Assembly (NCBI RefSeq): GCF_000149955.1
Contig: NC_030997.1
Coordinates: 1,844,714 to 1,908,713, forward strand
Length of the DNA: 64,000 bases
Direction: 5' to 3'
Origin: Fusarium oxysporum f. sp. lycopersici 4287
Taxonomy: Eukaryota; Ascomycota; Sordariomycetes; Hypocreales; Nectriaceae
The translations under genes were made by a program, and so were the position numbers. Every line of letters begins with the position of its first letter. Positions within the stretch are counted from its first letter, which is position 1. This document shows positions 1 to 12,277 of this stretch, in pieces. The notes under the pieces are model-generated. The model saw only the letters and a list, made by a program, of their open reading frames with translations, was not told the origin of the DNA and searched no databases.

Positions 1-2178
1 CAATGCTTCTGAAACCTTTACCTCAAATCCCTCACTAGTTGAGAGTTGAAGGACAACATGGGCTTTGGAAATAAGTGTGTTGAGTAACTGATCATTTGGT
101 ACCAGGCACATCACACTGATATCCTTCATAAGCTCTGGGCATAACGACATTATCTGATCTAGTGTCTGGTCGTAGACAATACTTGCGTCAGGATCATCAA
201 CAGACTGGTTACCGCAAAGGACAAGCTGCGGAGTATCCTCAATATCGGCCACTTTGCATTGGCGGCGAAATTCGGCGTATGAATCTATCGCCGTTGGAAT
301 ACCCTTTGAGGGGTCGAACCGGGCAATTTGAATGATGTATTTGCGAGCCGGCCAGTGCAGCTCGGTCCTTTGTTAGAATTAGCAGCCTTGTTTCTCATTA
401 TGGTAGGAAAGCTTTTGTGTGGGCTTACATCTTTTGTGCGTGGCAGCTGGCATTGTACATGTTTCCATAGTATCCAACATCCCAATCTCCTAAAGGCTTA
501 TTTAAACCATCAAGCCAATCCGTAGTAGCTGGCATATAAGCTACCTTTGCTCTGGGGACTGTATCAGGAACAAATGCAGGAATTGGGTGGCTGATATACA
601 TATCCGCCAGTTGTATGTTGCTCCACAGGAATTTCCAAACATCAGCCTGGGCCGAGCTGTCTTTGGCAATTAGGTCACTCCTGATTTGGATGTGAGAGCG
701 ATATACAACTGGCCGATCCGGAGTAAACCTTTTGATGAGAGGAATTAAACCCGGCATTTGCGGGTCATCAATCTGTTGTGTCAAGTCAACGGAAGCTCTA
801 CTAATAAATTGATTGCAGAGAATTGACGAGGAAGAACTTGAATTATCAAGCGTGAGATGAGAGGAACTTACAATTATGATATGAGCACCACCTTCCTCCG
901 CTGGGCGTAGTGGGCCAGATTCTGAAAGCCAGTATCGATATGCATTTTCGGTAATCCAGTGGATGACGGCCTTCTTTTCCTCCGCGGTGATGCGTTGGCT
1001 GGGAGGACTTACTCCCTGGAGGATGTTGTGGATATTCTTGGTAACTCTGAGGGCAGTAGGGAGCGGTTTGGGAACTATCTTATTCATCAATAACAGTGAC
1101 AAGACATGTATTAATCATATCCCTCGCTTTCGAGCAATGCTTACCGTACCAAGATAGGTCGACCTCTATTCGACGTGCAAATCGTACTAGCGCATGACGC
1201 ATGAGAGCTACGCCGCCACCTTGTGGAGTAGAGCTGAAAAATGCGATACGAGTCTTATCGCGACGTAGCTTCTCTGCATAGGTCATCATAGTCTCCCAGG
1301 TGGAGGCGCCACATGTGTCCTTGTAGTTCTGAATAGTCGTTAAATATGCACGAAATCCAACATCAGTCTGGACCAAACCGCGGAAGCCAACTTGAAGCAG
1401 AGGAGCCTGCGAAGGCCCGAAGTACCTTAGGTAAGGTTAGTGATTAAGCTGAACATATTTGTGGTTGTATACTAACATGACGCATTTTCGAACCATTGAG
1501 TCAGCCTGTTCGTCAACACGTTTCAGATCCCAGAAGTCCTTCTCTCTCTTCCTACCGTCTTCATCCTCATCCTCTCTCTCATCAAGTACTATAATTGGAA
1601 CGATATCTAGATCTAGCCATAAGCGAGAGCATAGTGTTTTACTTACACGCGCAAGCGTGGCTGGTAGACCGGCTCCGATGAACTTGGCAAATTTCTCATG
1701 CTGATAATCCTTAACCTCCTTCAGTACATAGTCTGCAATGGCATCCCGACCGAATCCTTGGTTGTCGCTGAGGTCAAGATGCTTGACGGAGAAGTCGGTA
1801 AGGTAGATACCATCGTTGATGGCTAGAGCAATAAGTGCAGTATGATCGTTCGAGAAAACAGCCGATATGCCAAGGTATAGCCTCTGGCGCGTAGGTCAAC
1901 ATTAGGACAGAGAATATATAACCCAACAACTAAAGGTAGCTTACCGTGAGAGCCGGGCCGAACTGGCCTTCCGTCTCGGCAGCACTACTTAATCGCCGTT
2001 CAAGATGTGCCGAAGTAGTCTTAGAGAACTTTCGACCATGCTTGAAGGCCATGATGGAAAGAATGAAAGGGCGAAGACTCTTCGGTCGACCCGACTGTCC
2101 AGCGTTAAGCCCGGAGGGAGATTCATCGTTGTGATGGGTGGGCTCTTCCCGTTGAAGTGGTTGATCTTGCTCCGACAT
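1..2178 (-). CDS. ccg-9: Trehalose phosphorylase / trehalose synthase (ccg-9 type, GT4), 3' end outside window
   Basis: Retaining trehalose phosphorylase of the fungal Ccg-9 family, a GT-B glycosyltransferase acting in cytosolic trehalose metabolism. Exons read on the minus strand are 2178-1945, 1883-1477, 1425-1145, 1074-872, 772-429 and 367 to beyond base 1; all joins keep frame and use GT..AG. Recognisable conserved stretches are LCSRLWLDLDIVP, the glycine-rich FFSSTPQGGGVALMRHALVRF, SWYVPKP across a junction, DDPQMPGLIPLIK, YRSHIQIRSDL, ATTDWLDGLNKPLGDWD, IIQIARFDPSKGIPTAIDSY and LSTSEGFEVKVSEAL. The start was set at MSEQDQPL because upstream codons are not conserved-looking. No frame damage is seen. 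The C-terminal roughly 150-200 residues lie left of the window. Family assignment is secure; physiological direction (synthesis or phosphorolysis) is not visible. Confidence 0.93.
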
Positions 2179-5100
2179 TATCAAATTGCCTGTCCACGAT
2201 GACTTGGCAAAATGTGCTCGTCGCAATCAGTAGAACTTCCGCGAAAGGCTGTTTACTGAGTGATTTTGGAGGTTTAGTTGGGATGCATAATAAACTTTAC
2301 TTAGTACGTTGTTGAGCGAGACTCTTATGCAAGATTAGAGATGGGAGAGGCATACGGCAAGCACATGAAGTCAGCATGACACATGGCGCAAACACAATCA
2401 TATGATTGCTATTAGTAATTTACTTACCTTATATAAAGAAAGTGTGCTAAAAACCAGTTATCCAGTGGCGTGATTATCTAAAGGCGCCACTTACATGAGA
2501 TGGTGTTTAGTTGTCATGATCTGATGTTGTAAAGTAAACAAGAATGGAGCAGGCGGGGACGGAGACACGCCTCGAGGGAACTTGGTGTAATGTGAACTGT
2601 ATTTCTTAATGCGGCATCTAATTTTACCAGTGACTATGGCAGTTATAAAAACAATCGATGCCATTTTCAGTTAGATCAAAAACTTTATAATATTATAGAG
2701 TAACGAACTCCTTAATTTAATTACAGCTAAAGGTTTTAGGGCAAATAAAAATCCCAAGGCTATATCTAAAAGGAATATATATTCAGCTTTTGATATTACT
2801 TTTATATTATATAATACTGTTTAAAGTATATGAATTATTAAATCTATAGTTTATGGCTAGTGCTGTTTTCCTGCGGTAGGCTTTAGTAATGGGAAGTTGT
2901 TAATATTATCTAATGTAAATATTACCAACTAATCTGCAATACTCCCTATTGACATTTTTGTTATATAATGGGGTTAGTTATTTCAGTTCACGGTGTTTAG
3001 ACTAATGGGATTGCTTTAGTAGGCCGTGTGCGTCTATTTGCTCAATCTTCTAGACGTCTTGGATCTGGTAGGTAGGGATTGCAATAGACAGGCCCCTACC
3101 CTATTGACAAGTTGAAAAAGGCCCCCGATGCTTGGCTATTGATATAATAAGTCGTAGTTATCGTATTCATTTATGTGCGTAAGGATAAAAAGGCCTTTTG
3201 GTTTAGTTTCTGTTGACCTACCATAGCTTCGAGAAAAGTGAGGGCTAGGTTCGACTGGAGGGTAACCAAGGGCTAGCATTTTCCAGATGTCATTTGAAGG
3301 ACTTTTATTACCCGTCGCTATTCTTTCTTGGACAACCTTAGCTGTCCTAGATGCAGTCTGAAAGTATGTTGCTCTGACTTGGGCCTAGTAAGTCAGCCCC
3401 GCTCCCACTCATGGGGCGGGCTTTTTCTCATCCAAACCCAGCTTTAGTTAGCGCCTGTTGCACCCACACTGTTTTAGGATGAGAAATTCTTTGTAACTCT
3501 GGCGCGGTACTGTTTGTCTTGACCTTGACCATTGGGAGTCCACAGCCATTGGTAACCGCTGGGTCTGCTTTTCTGGTTCACGAAGGACCTCTTCCTGTGC
3601 TTCCTGTGCATCATAGCAGATGTTGTGCATCGTCGTTGTCGAGTCTATCTGACAGGGTATCATTATTCCATGACATTTTGTCATCTGCGCATCACGAAGG
3701 CAGCTATCGCAGTGTCTCTCATTTCCTGACCGCGATGCGATTGGCTTGTACACGACGCAGGAGCATACGCACACGTTATCGGCTTATCACTCGGTGAAGC
3801 CAATGAGTGGGCTAAGCCACACCTTGACCTTCTTCTGACTCAAGTATGAGGCTCGCTTGCTCCCGCATCATCCAAGTTCCTCTCCTAATCCTGGGTTATA
3901 GAGACCTACAGGGGAAACAACGGGGCACAAACCGATACAACTGCGGTCTATTACACGTTTGGCTTTACTGTACGATATGATATAAGCTTCAGCCTACCTG
4001 GCCTGTTCCTCCGCAACAGATATGTGTCATTGGTAGTCTATATTGCTCAGGGAGGCACATCCACAACACAAGACGTCTTGAACTCATGCATACCTAATTA
4101 CAAGATTAGCCCACATGTGCGCAGCATCCGTTCTTGGGATACGGCCGGAGAAACTTCACAGTGGCTGTGACCCACCCCGATAGTGGCAGAAGTTCGGTCG
4201 AAAACAATAACGTGCGGCCTCTTGCACCCGAGGGAATGAAAGCTAGAATGGCCGGGCAGGTGACATGGTGCACATATATAAATGGAACAGAGAATCATCC
4301 ACCGGTTGCCACTGTTTACGTCGGCGATGCAGTCCAAGATCCAACCTTTGTACGAGGAACATGGCCCGATTCACCAACTGCCAGATGTAGATGTCACCCC
4401 GTGGATAACGTCACGTTCTTCGTTACAGAGACAAGACATGTAAGCCAATAGAGATAGAGCATATATTTTTGCTACCATCTAGCTGTCAATGTACTACCAT
4501 GTTCTGATTATTTGGTGCCGCGCCCCCAGTCTTCGAAAAGCGATCTCTCACCTCCTTGGCCAACTGAGAAACCTGGCGTGCAATGCTCCTCTTGATACAA
4601 CTTATCGTAGAACAATCGTCGCCAACGTAATAATAGGTGCACATCATCAGACTCGTCAAGATGCTCCTTGCCAAATGTCTCCATCAAGCAACGGCCAATT
4701 GTCAATGCCGCTGCAGGCAAAAATAGCAAGCAATCAACTCTTCTCAAGGGGTTCGGATAAAAAACCGATATTTTATACCTTATCAGCGCGGCTTATTTCG
4801 ACGCTGGCAAATGGGAGTAAATGTAGTAATTTTTGAGCTTACTATTTGCCCTGCGTGCCCAGCTATAGATACGTGTCACTTTAACGCTTCTGATAGTGGC
4901 TATGCTTATGCACACTACTTGTTGTAATTCCAGAGACGTATTAGTCCCTATTATTAGGCGGTATTGACTAGACTGAGAAGTCAAACCCCTGTAAGGTAGT
5001 GGCTAAAATTTAATGGTGTATACGACGCAGATCTACCATAACGAGGATTCCAGACATAAATGAAAGAACCCTGGGTTTCTCAATTGAAGCTGGCGGTCAG

Positions 5101-6765
5101 GTTGACCTTGTCAAGCTAACTAGATCTGGCTATCAGCTTATCTTATCTTGTAGTATAAGTATAATAAGATACGATTGCAGATCAAAAGCTACGTAACTTA
5201 CTTGAACATTTTATTAACTATTTAGTTAATAAAAAAGTCACCCTTGATATTGTTCTGATCCTTGTATTAGTAGAATCTTATTAAATGAGAAAAACAGGTT
5301 CATAGGCATGGATAGTGTTACAAAGACTGTATTATAGGTTTGCTGCTCCTCCAACAAGAGACCTAGGGTAAGCAGTACTTTATTTTTAGGATGAATTATA
5401 AGAAGATTTCTCTGTCTTTTAAAAACTTCTAGACTCAAGTAAAACTTGATTTTGAAAAGACTCGCTATTCTTGGGGACATTTTATCCTTTTAAAACACTA
5501 AATATGTTAAGTATTACATTTCGACAATAACTATCGACATAATCTCGTCTCACGATAACCAAGTCGGCCACATAGAGTACATGGAATATCTCGAGGCTCC
5601 CAATTCCAACAGTTGCACGACTTTAACTTTGACATATGATATATGTACCTGAACCTTCTCACAATAGTCGCAAGGTAACAAACCCAGCCATGAGGCAAAG
5701 CACACGCTAAGCGTTCTCAGCAGACATCACTGACTACATTAGCGGGTCATCAATGGACGGATCGGGCCGGGCCTAGCATCGTAAGAACAGGAACCAGGAC
5801 AAAATTGTACATCGCATGTAACTCACTTTCGATCGGGTAAGTATGGTAAATCTAACGCGTACGTGGATGCCAACCAGGGATGTAATCCTGCATATCAAAG
5901 CAAGTAGCTATATGACTTTCTGCTGCTAAAGATGAAATCCACCTTGCTCGTCGTATTCTTCATCAGAGCCTCATTAAAGTCTTATACATTTTGCAAGCAT
6001 CTATATGTTGGCTCTTGCAGTCGGGTTGGAAATATGTTTGTGCCAGTATGAATGTAATTTTCAGGCCAGGAGAAGGACTAGCCAGGCGATTCACAGGGTT
6101 CATATCTTGAGGCCAGGTGCGCGATGCAAGTATCAGCTGTCGAATCTCAATTGCGGTACATATAGTATTCTGCTAAGACGATAACATATAAAGTAATTTC
6201 TCATGCATCTAACTAACAATTTTTGTCTTATTGTAACAACATGGAATTTGAAGAAAGCCAACCTCCTCTGTAATTTTCATATACTATATACAGCGCATGT
6301 TAACGTCTCAAGTCCTGGCAATTTCGTTCTCACGCTCGTTTTCGCCCGGACCACGAGAACCAAAATGTTAAACTGAAATCTGACTGGTAGGGTGCCAGCT
6401 TTGCAATAATTGGCTGCGAATCCCGAAATATTGGTTCTGCAAGGATGATGAGACTGTTGCCTGCAAAGTGCATAACCAACAGGCAGAGCTGAAAATTACC
6501 CCGCTCCATCATTTCATCCAGATTTCTCCCTTCAATCTAGCTTCAAACCGAATTGACAGACTCCGCGGGTCAGTAAAGAACCCAACAGTCATCAGCGCCG
6601 TTCTCCTATCCCTCTATTGGTTTTATTGCCTCCTCTGAACAATCAGAGATCTCCATCCCTGCCTGGGGAGCCGATCGCCGGACCTTGTTTGCCAAGAGGG
6701 CGAGACAGACAATCAATCTGCGCATCGCAATCTTAGATCACCGACCAGGCAGTCTAGCCCAGTCA
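2179..6765. other. Gene-poor intergenic DNA with AT-rich tracts
   Basis: No secure gene. Bases about 2640-3000 and 5140-5520 are strongly AT-rich with many TA steps, resembling RIP-mutated repeat remnants, although no transposase motif is legible. A minus-strand open frame at 3448-3774 is Cys-containing but has no ATG. A minus frame at 5238-5480 (80 codons, ATG) lies inside AT-rich DNA and looks like a degraded repeat. An imperfect GC hairpin followed by five T lies at 3396-3426. A long 5' region before the NLR gene occupies the right end. Confidence 0.5.
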
Positions 6766-6795
6766 ATGGCGTTCCAAAATGAACTCTCCGGATAG
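6766..6795 (+). promoter_or_regulatory. Short upstream ORF overlapping the NLR start codon
   Basis: An ATG at 6766 lies 13 bp before the NLR ATG, in a different frame. It opens nine codons and stops with TAG at 6793-6795, so it overlaps the main start at 6779. Such an overlapping uORF would be expected to lower translation of the main frame if the mRNA begins upstream. No transcript start is visible, so this is a possibility only. Confidence 0.35.
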
Positions 6796-9700
6796 CGCTA
6801 GGGTCCCAGTCAACCCCCCCGATACCCATACCAGCTCTGCGAAGTCTTACCCGTCTCGCCCAAGCGACCGTCGAGGCTTCGAGATAGCTATCATTTGCGC
6901 CTTAACCCTTGAAGCTGATGCTATCGAAGCCTTGTTCGATCACCACTGGGAAGACGACGGTCCACCTTTCGATAAGGAGCCAGGCGACCCCAATGCATAC
7001 TCGACAGGCGTAATCGGCCGCTTCAATGTTGTTCTTGCGCATATGCCAGGTATGGGCAAGGTTCATGCGGCCACTGTTGCTTCCAACTGCGGGAAGAGCT
7101 TTCCTAGCATCAAGCTTGCTCTCGTGGTTGGGATCTGTGGCGTTGTTCCCTTTGGCCCTGCTAAGGACGAAATCATCCTTGGCGATGTCGTTATTAGCAA
7201 CGGTGTCATTCAGTATGACTTTGGTCGACAGCTGCCTGAGCGCTTCGCCCGTAAGGACACATTGCTAGAGGTCCCAGGTAGACCCAACACGGAGATACGG
7301 GGAGCCTTAGCAAAGCTAGAAGGACTTCGACATCGTCGCCAATTAAACGCTAAGATAGAAGGCTACTTAGCTGTTCTTCAAAGTGACCCAGAGCTGCATG
7401 CCGAGTATCCTGGCGCTACGAAAGATAGACTATTCAAGGCATCTTATCGTCATACCGATGATCAAAGGTCATGTGAGCAGCTTGGATGCAACGGTGAACT
7501 TGTATCACGAAGCCGCCTATCGACTGCAGACGTCCCTACTAAACCTGCTATCCATTTTGGGTTGATGGCCTCTGGGGATGCAGTTATGAAATCTGGCGAA
7601 GATCGTGACAGGATTGCCACGGCGGAAGGGATCATTGCCTTTGAGATGGAAGGTGCTGGGGTTTGGGATAGCTTCCCATGTATCATCATCAAAGGCGGTT
7701 GTGACTATGCTGATAGTCACAAAAGTAAGGTCTGGCAGCGATATGCAGCAGCTACAGCGGCAGCTTGTGCGAAAGCCTTTCTGGGCTTCTGGATCCCCTC
7801 TGTTACTCAAGGTTCGTAGCAACCAACGCGTGATGGCTGTAATTAATTATGTTTGAAGATGTCGTGTGTCTAGCTGCAAATGTCAAGAGACGCTGCTCTT
7901 TAGCAGATCGAGAATGTTTTGATCAGAGAAAACGACTCGCTGGAGAACCCATGACCCGGGGATTGAAGATTGGTAAGACCAGCCAGTGAACCTGTTCACA
8001 GAACCCTTTCGCTAAGATTGGCTTTCAGAACAGAGAGTAATTCCACCGCAAACAGGAGAGAATGCGGCAACTGGTTAGTACAGCTTGGCCATTCGTCATT
8101 CTGCCCTTCTGACTCACGCATGACAGAATCCAGGACTCATTACCTACCGCTGTCAAGGAACAAGAGCTTTACAGGTCGCGAGGGAACAATCGCTGAGCTT
8201 CAAAAACTTCTGTTCACTGATCCAAATGGCCAACGGGTCGCCTTAGTCGGTTTGGGCGGCGTCGGCAAGACACAAATTGCTCTTCAACTTGCACATCTCG
8301 TGAAGAAAGAAGATCAGGCAGATCGCAACTACTCCGTTATATGGATGCCCGCGTTGAGCATGGCAAGTTTCGAACAAGCCTGCACCAAGATGATAAGCGA
8401 TTTTGGCATTGAACGGAAAGGCGAGGAGGCCCCAAAGGACGCTTTCAATAGGTTCCTCAACTCAGAAAAGGCAGGAAAGTGGTTTCTTATCATGGATAAT
8501 GCCGACGATATCGAAACTCTGTACGGAACGGCTGAGGCCCCAGGAGGTATCAACCAGTTCATCCCAGACTGTGATCACGGCTACATTCTTTTCACAACCC
8601 GATCTCTTGAAGTAGCCGTCAGCGTGGCACAAAGTAACATCGTGAAGCTGTCTGAGATGAATGATGAGGATGCTAAGGCCCTCTTGATGGGTTCGCTGAT
8701 TGAAAAGGACCAGATGCAGGACACAGCACTTATTGACAAGCTCTTACAAGAGCTCGCCTATCTACCGCTTGCAATCACGCAAGCCTCAGCATACATGAAA
8801 GTCAATGAGATCTCAGTCAACGAGTATCTCCGCATCCTCCAAAATACAGACCAGGATATGGTAGAGTTGCTCAGTTGTGGGTTCCGTGACAGCACTCACT
8901 ACGACCCCTCTCAAGGAGCCGTTGCTACAACCTGGATTGTATCATTTAATCAGATCCGCGCTCTACACGAAGACGCTGCGACGCTTCTCTCTATCACAGC
9001 CTGTCTTGAGCCGAAGGCCATACCTCGTGCTTTATTTCCACGGCTGGGCTCTGAACAAAAGTTGACTCGTGCTATCGGTACACTTTGCGGATACAGCTTC
9101 TTGAGTAAGCGAGAGGATGGCGAGACGTTCGACATGCACAGTCTCGTGCACCTTGCAACACAAAGATGGAACCAAGACGATGGACTCGAGAAAGGAATAT
9201 GTCAGATGGCAGTTGCACATATTGCCGAGGCCTTTCCATGCGATGATTGGGATGAGCGTGAGGTATGGCGGCAGTATATGCCACATGCACTCAGACTCCT
9301 TACAAGCGTGGATGGCGCCCATACTGACGACAGATGGGTACTCGGATATAAGGTTAGCCAATGCTTGCTCATTGACGGACGGGCAAGACAGGCAGTACTT
9401 ATACTTGAGTCTGTTGTCGAAACCGAGAAAACAATGTTGGCAGAGAATGATCCACCTCTACTGTCGTCACAGTATTTGCTAGCATCAGCATATGCATCTA
9501 ACAGGCAGACAAAAGAGTCAATCAAACTGCTCGAGCACATGGTTGCAATAAGATCAGATTTAGCGGAGAATCACCCAGATCGACTGGCGTCACAGCATAT
9601 ACTTGCAAGAGTATATCGATTAAACGGGCAGATAAAAGAGTCAATTAAACTGCTAGAGCATGAGGTTGCAGTTCAGGTAGACTTAGGAGAGAATCACCCA

Positions 9701-10171
9701 GATCGACTGGCGTCACAGCACGAGCTTGCATCAGCATATCTATCTAACGGGCAGATGAAAGATGCAATTGAACTGCTTGAGCATGTTGCATTTCGGACAG
9801 ACTTAGCGGAGACTCACCCGGATCGGCTGAGATCACAGGAAAAGCTTGCATCAGTATATCAATCTAACGGACAGATAAAAGATGCAATTAAGCTACTAGA
9901 GCATGTAGTTGCAGTTGAGGCGGATATATTAGCAGAGAATCACCCAGATCGACTGGCGTCACAGCATATACTTGCAAGAGTATGTCTATCTAACGGACAG
10001 ATGAAAGATGCAATTAAGCTGCTGGAGCATATAGTTGCAGTTGAGGCGGATATATTAGCAGAGAATCACCCACATCGGCTAATATCACAACATTGTCTTG
10101 CAGTGGCATATGATTCCGATGGAAGATTGGATGACGCAATTAAACTGCGCGAGCATGTGGGTTGCAGTTAG
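6779..10171 (+). CDS. NLR-like protein: PNP/UDP nucleoside-phosphorylase domain + NB-ARC + TPR, prematurely stopped
   Basis: Fungal NOD-like receptor of the PNP_UDP-NB-ARC-TPR class, a group linked to heterokaryon incompatibility and innate non-self recognition. Exons 6779-7811, 7907-7972, 8029-8073 and 8127-10171 all join at phase 1 and give 1062 residues. Residues ~33-340 are the nucleoside-phosphorylase-like effector domain (EIAIICALTLEADAIEALF, MPGMGKVHAA, FEMEGAGVWDSFPCIIIKG, CDYADSHKSKVWQRYAAAT). The linker is spread over two mini-exons. NB-ARC shows P-loop GLGGVGKT at ~423-430, Walker B-like WFLIMDNADD, GYILFTTR, LAYLPLAI at ~592 and an MHS in place of MHD at ~718. TPR-like 42-residue repeats start near 829. 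The frame is lost by one extra G at about 10159-10161, so the last ~85 residues of the array are cut off. Domain calls are strong; whether the truncation is real is open. Confidence 0.92.
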
Positions 10172-10390
10172 GACAGGTATATTACCAGAGGACGATCTCT
10201 ATCCGCTGTTATCAGAATTTGAACTCGGAGTAGCATACATAAGGAATGGGCAAACAAAAGAGGCGATTGAAATACTTGAGCATGTGGTTGCAGTCCAGGC
10301 GGTTACACTATCAGAGGATCATCCTGATCGGCGGCAATCAATAGAGGTGTTACAGTACTGCTATTGTATGTTAGAGGACGTCAGAGTTTC
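9470..10390 (+). repeat. Tandem ~126-bp TPR-encoding repeats
   Basis: About seven units of 41-42 codons with consensus SQHxLAxxYxSNGQxKxAI then LLEHxVAVxxD and LAENHPDRLA. Units are close at the DNA level: a stretch around AGTTGCAGTTGAGGCGGATA is identical in neighbouring units at about 9908 and 10032, and the GAGAATCACCCAGATCGACT segment recurs in at least three units. One unit lacks a codon. High inter-unit identity suggests recent duplication or gene conversion, as known for repeat arrays of fungal NLRs. Confidence 0.85.
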
Positions 10391-10430
10391 AGAAGGAGTC
10401 AGACAGCTACTGTTGATGAAATATAGTTAG
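10152..10430 (+). pseudogene. Out-of-frame 3' end of the NLR TPR array
   Basis: Directly after the early stop, the +1 frame continues the same repeat pattern (HVVAVRTGILPEDD, then FELGVAYIRNGQTKEAIEIL, HVVAVQAVTLSEDHPDRRQS) and ends at a TAG at 10428-10430. The corresponding sites in other units read GAGCATGTGGTTGCAGT or similar, whereas here one more G is present (GTGGGTTG). This shows directly that the array once read through to 10430 or that a G was added by sequencing. Confidence 0.8.
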
Positions 10431-11241
10431 CTCTTCTGGGCGTTACGAAAGTTGGAGTCCGGAGAATTGTTTTCAAAACCTACTCGGGATGTGTGGAGAG
10501 CAGTCGAGCATATATTTGCTTTTATTATGTTTTATTTATTTGTATAGCTCAGTTGGGATCATCACTTATCAACCTAGCTGCCGCGGGAAATGCTAGATGA
10601 ATATCATAGCCAACATGTAGCTGCTAGGAAACAGTACGGCACATGATAATACCTACAGTGGAAAGGCCGTCTGTATCAAAGATTTATCGTAAACCAACTG
10701 GTTTCACCCAACCTCAAAGCTCCATGACATCGTTAGCAATTATTCTGCCAGGTACAGATGCGACAGCAGCGAGGTGGAGAAGATGGTATTACAAAGCTGT
10801 ATTCATGGCAATAATATCATATTGCCATGATGCAAGTGTTATCATGATGCTGTGAACTGCAAAAGCTTACCCAAGTAAGAAATTTCGGAGAATAAGCGGC
10901 GTTCCGTAGGATTATGAAAAACCCATACAGTCATCTAACTAGGATAGTCCTACACAGCATTTATGAAGACTTTCCGCAATACCACCTTGTTTCTCAAAAT
11001 GACTGCTCAGGAGGACAATCCGCCGAAGAAAGCAGCATATTGCTTCAAAAAGAGCTATACGGAACATAGTCAACCGACTGAAAAAGTCAATTTCTGGCCA
11101 TTTTGCCTATTCTGGCTAATAACCACCAAGACGTACATAAAAGACAGCCATGCATCTATGTTGACAACAAAGACCGATCTAATTGAACCAGCTTCTCTTG
11201 AGTAAACTAAATTCCAACCAATTCACTACTAGCAATACAAA
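10431..11241. other. Intergenic region with LPMO promoter
   Basis: No gene is supported. A TATA-like TACATAAAA lies at 11134-11142, roughly 100 bp before the LPMO ATG, followed by a C/A-rich leader. A 70-codon ATG frame at 10643-10855 shows no recognisable features. Confidence 0.5.
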
Positions 11242-12014
11242 ATGCCCTCGACGACAGTGCGCTTCCTGAGCCTTGGTGCTTTCTTCTTATGCAAGGCTTC
11301 GGCCCATGGCCATGTATCCGAGGTTCTCATCAACGACAAAAGCTACTGCGGCCACGATCCCACCAAAGTTCCCTACGGACCTCAACCGGAAAGCATCACC
11401 TGGACGAACGGTGCCAAAGACAACGGCTTCGTCATCTCCACTGCGAGCGCACTGTCTTCTCCAGACATCATCTGCCACCTCAACGCTACCAACGGGCATC
11501 TAACCGCAGACGTCACTGCTGGCGCGACCATAACGGTGCGCTGGTCGGATTGGCCTGAAGCGCACTGGGGACCTGTTCTTGATTACATGGCGCGATGTCC
11601 GAATGATGATTGCACAGCAGTGGATAAGACCAAGTTGAAGTTTTTCAAGATTGATGAGATGGGGCAGTTGACGAGGGGAACTGTGCCTGGTAAGCCAGGG
11701 TATTGGGCGAATAACAAACTTCGTGATGAAGACTTCTCATGGAACATAACGATCCCGGCTAAACTAGCACCCGGAAGCTATGTCCTCAGACATGAAATCA
11801 TTGCCCTGCATGCGGGAGGCGCTGAGGGAACAACACAGATGTATCCTCAATGTATCAACCTGTTTATCAAGGTGATGGCACTGCACAGCCTGATGGCTTG
11901 TTTGCGACGGATTTATATTCTTCTACGGATCCGGGTTTGCTGCATAATGTTTTTGTGGATGAGTGGAGTAATGCAGAGTACATCATCCCGGGACCTTCAG
12001 TAGTCAAGTTTTAG
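11242..12014 (+). CDS. AA9 lytic polysaccharide monooxygenase, frame broken near the 3' end
   Basis: Secreted copper enzyme that oxidatively cleaves cellulose or hemicellulose. Residues 1-21 form a signal peptide ending SASA-type KASA, which exposes His22 (HGHV) as the N-terminal copper ligand. The second His is in WPEAHWGPVLDY, and the axial Tyr and Gln are in TTQMYPQCINL. Cysteines of DIICHLNAT and YPQC can form the usual disulphide, and SYVLRHEIIALH is the family hallmark. After LFIK at ~11870 the conserved C-terminal segment (DGTAQPDG, TDPGLLHNVF, YIIPGP) is found only in another frame ending at TAG 12012-12014. One G appears missing in AAGGTGAT (11869-11876). As written, the frame stops at 12003 with an abnormal tail. 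No intron is needed. Confidence 0.9.
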
Positions 12015-12112
12015 AACAGTTAGCTTGAAAATAGCCAGGGAATGAAGATTTGCCAAGGGTTTGTCAAGCCTTGCTTTGCAGATCAGGACCCGCAGTGATT
12101 AGTTTGGACTCT

Positions 12113-12265
12113 GCCCTCGGGGAGAAAGAAAACATCAGACCTTGATATGGGATATTAAAATAAAATCGTCAGAAGTTATTATAAGTTTATGCTAACTTAC
12201 TTAGTCTTGTCACTTAGGATCGAGGTCCTAAGACTTCTTGCCCCCCCTAACGTGCGTGATGATTA
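12113..12265 (+). repeat. Dispersed repeat, copy 1
   Basis: This ~150-bp stretch begins GCCCTCGGGGAG and contains CTTAGGATCGAGGT and a C-rich CCCCCCCTA followed by TGATGATTA. It aligns in order with 36688-36850 (copy 2). Differences are largely transitions plus small gaps, as expected for old, mutated copies of one element. No frame is intact here. Confidence 0.6.
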
Positions 12266-12277
12266 CTTTTAAACCCC

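Noticed and set aside
781..870. Ser-rich insertion (SSSHLTLDNSSSSSS) in trehalose phosphorylase
   Set aside because: It is an intron with GTAAGT donor and CAACAG acceptor; removal restores HIIIIDDPQM.
1641..1646. Apparent splice donor GTAAGT in the trehalose phosphorylase gene
   Set aside because: Reading straight through gives the conserved LCSRLWLDLDIVP in frame, so no intron is used there.
3396..3426. Rho-independent-type terminator
   Set aside because: Not meaningful for RNA polymerase II in a fungal genome; the hairpin is imperfect and not next to a gene end.
4134..4451. Plus frame of 105 codons
   Set aside because: Begins at TTG, shows no motif, and is mirrored by a minus frame of similar length.
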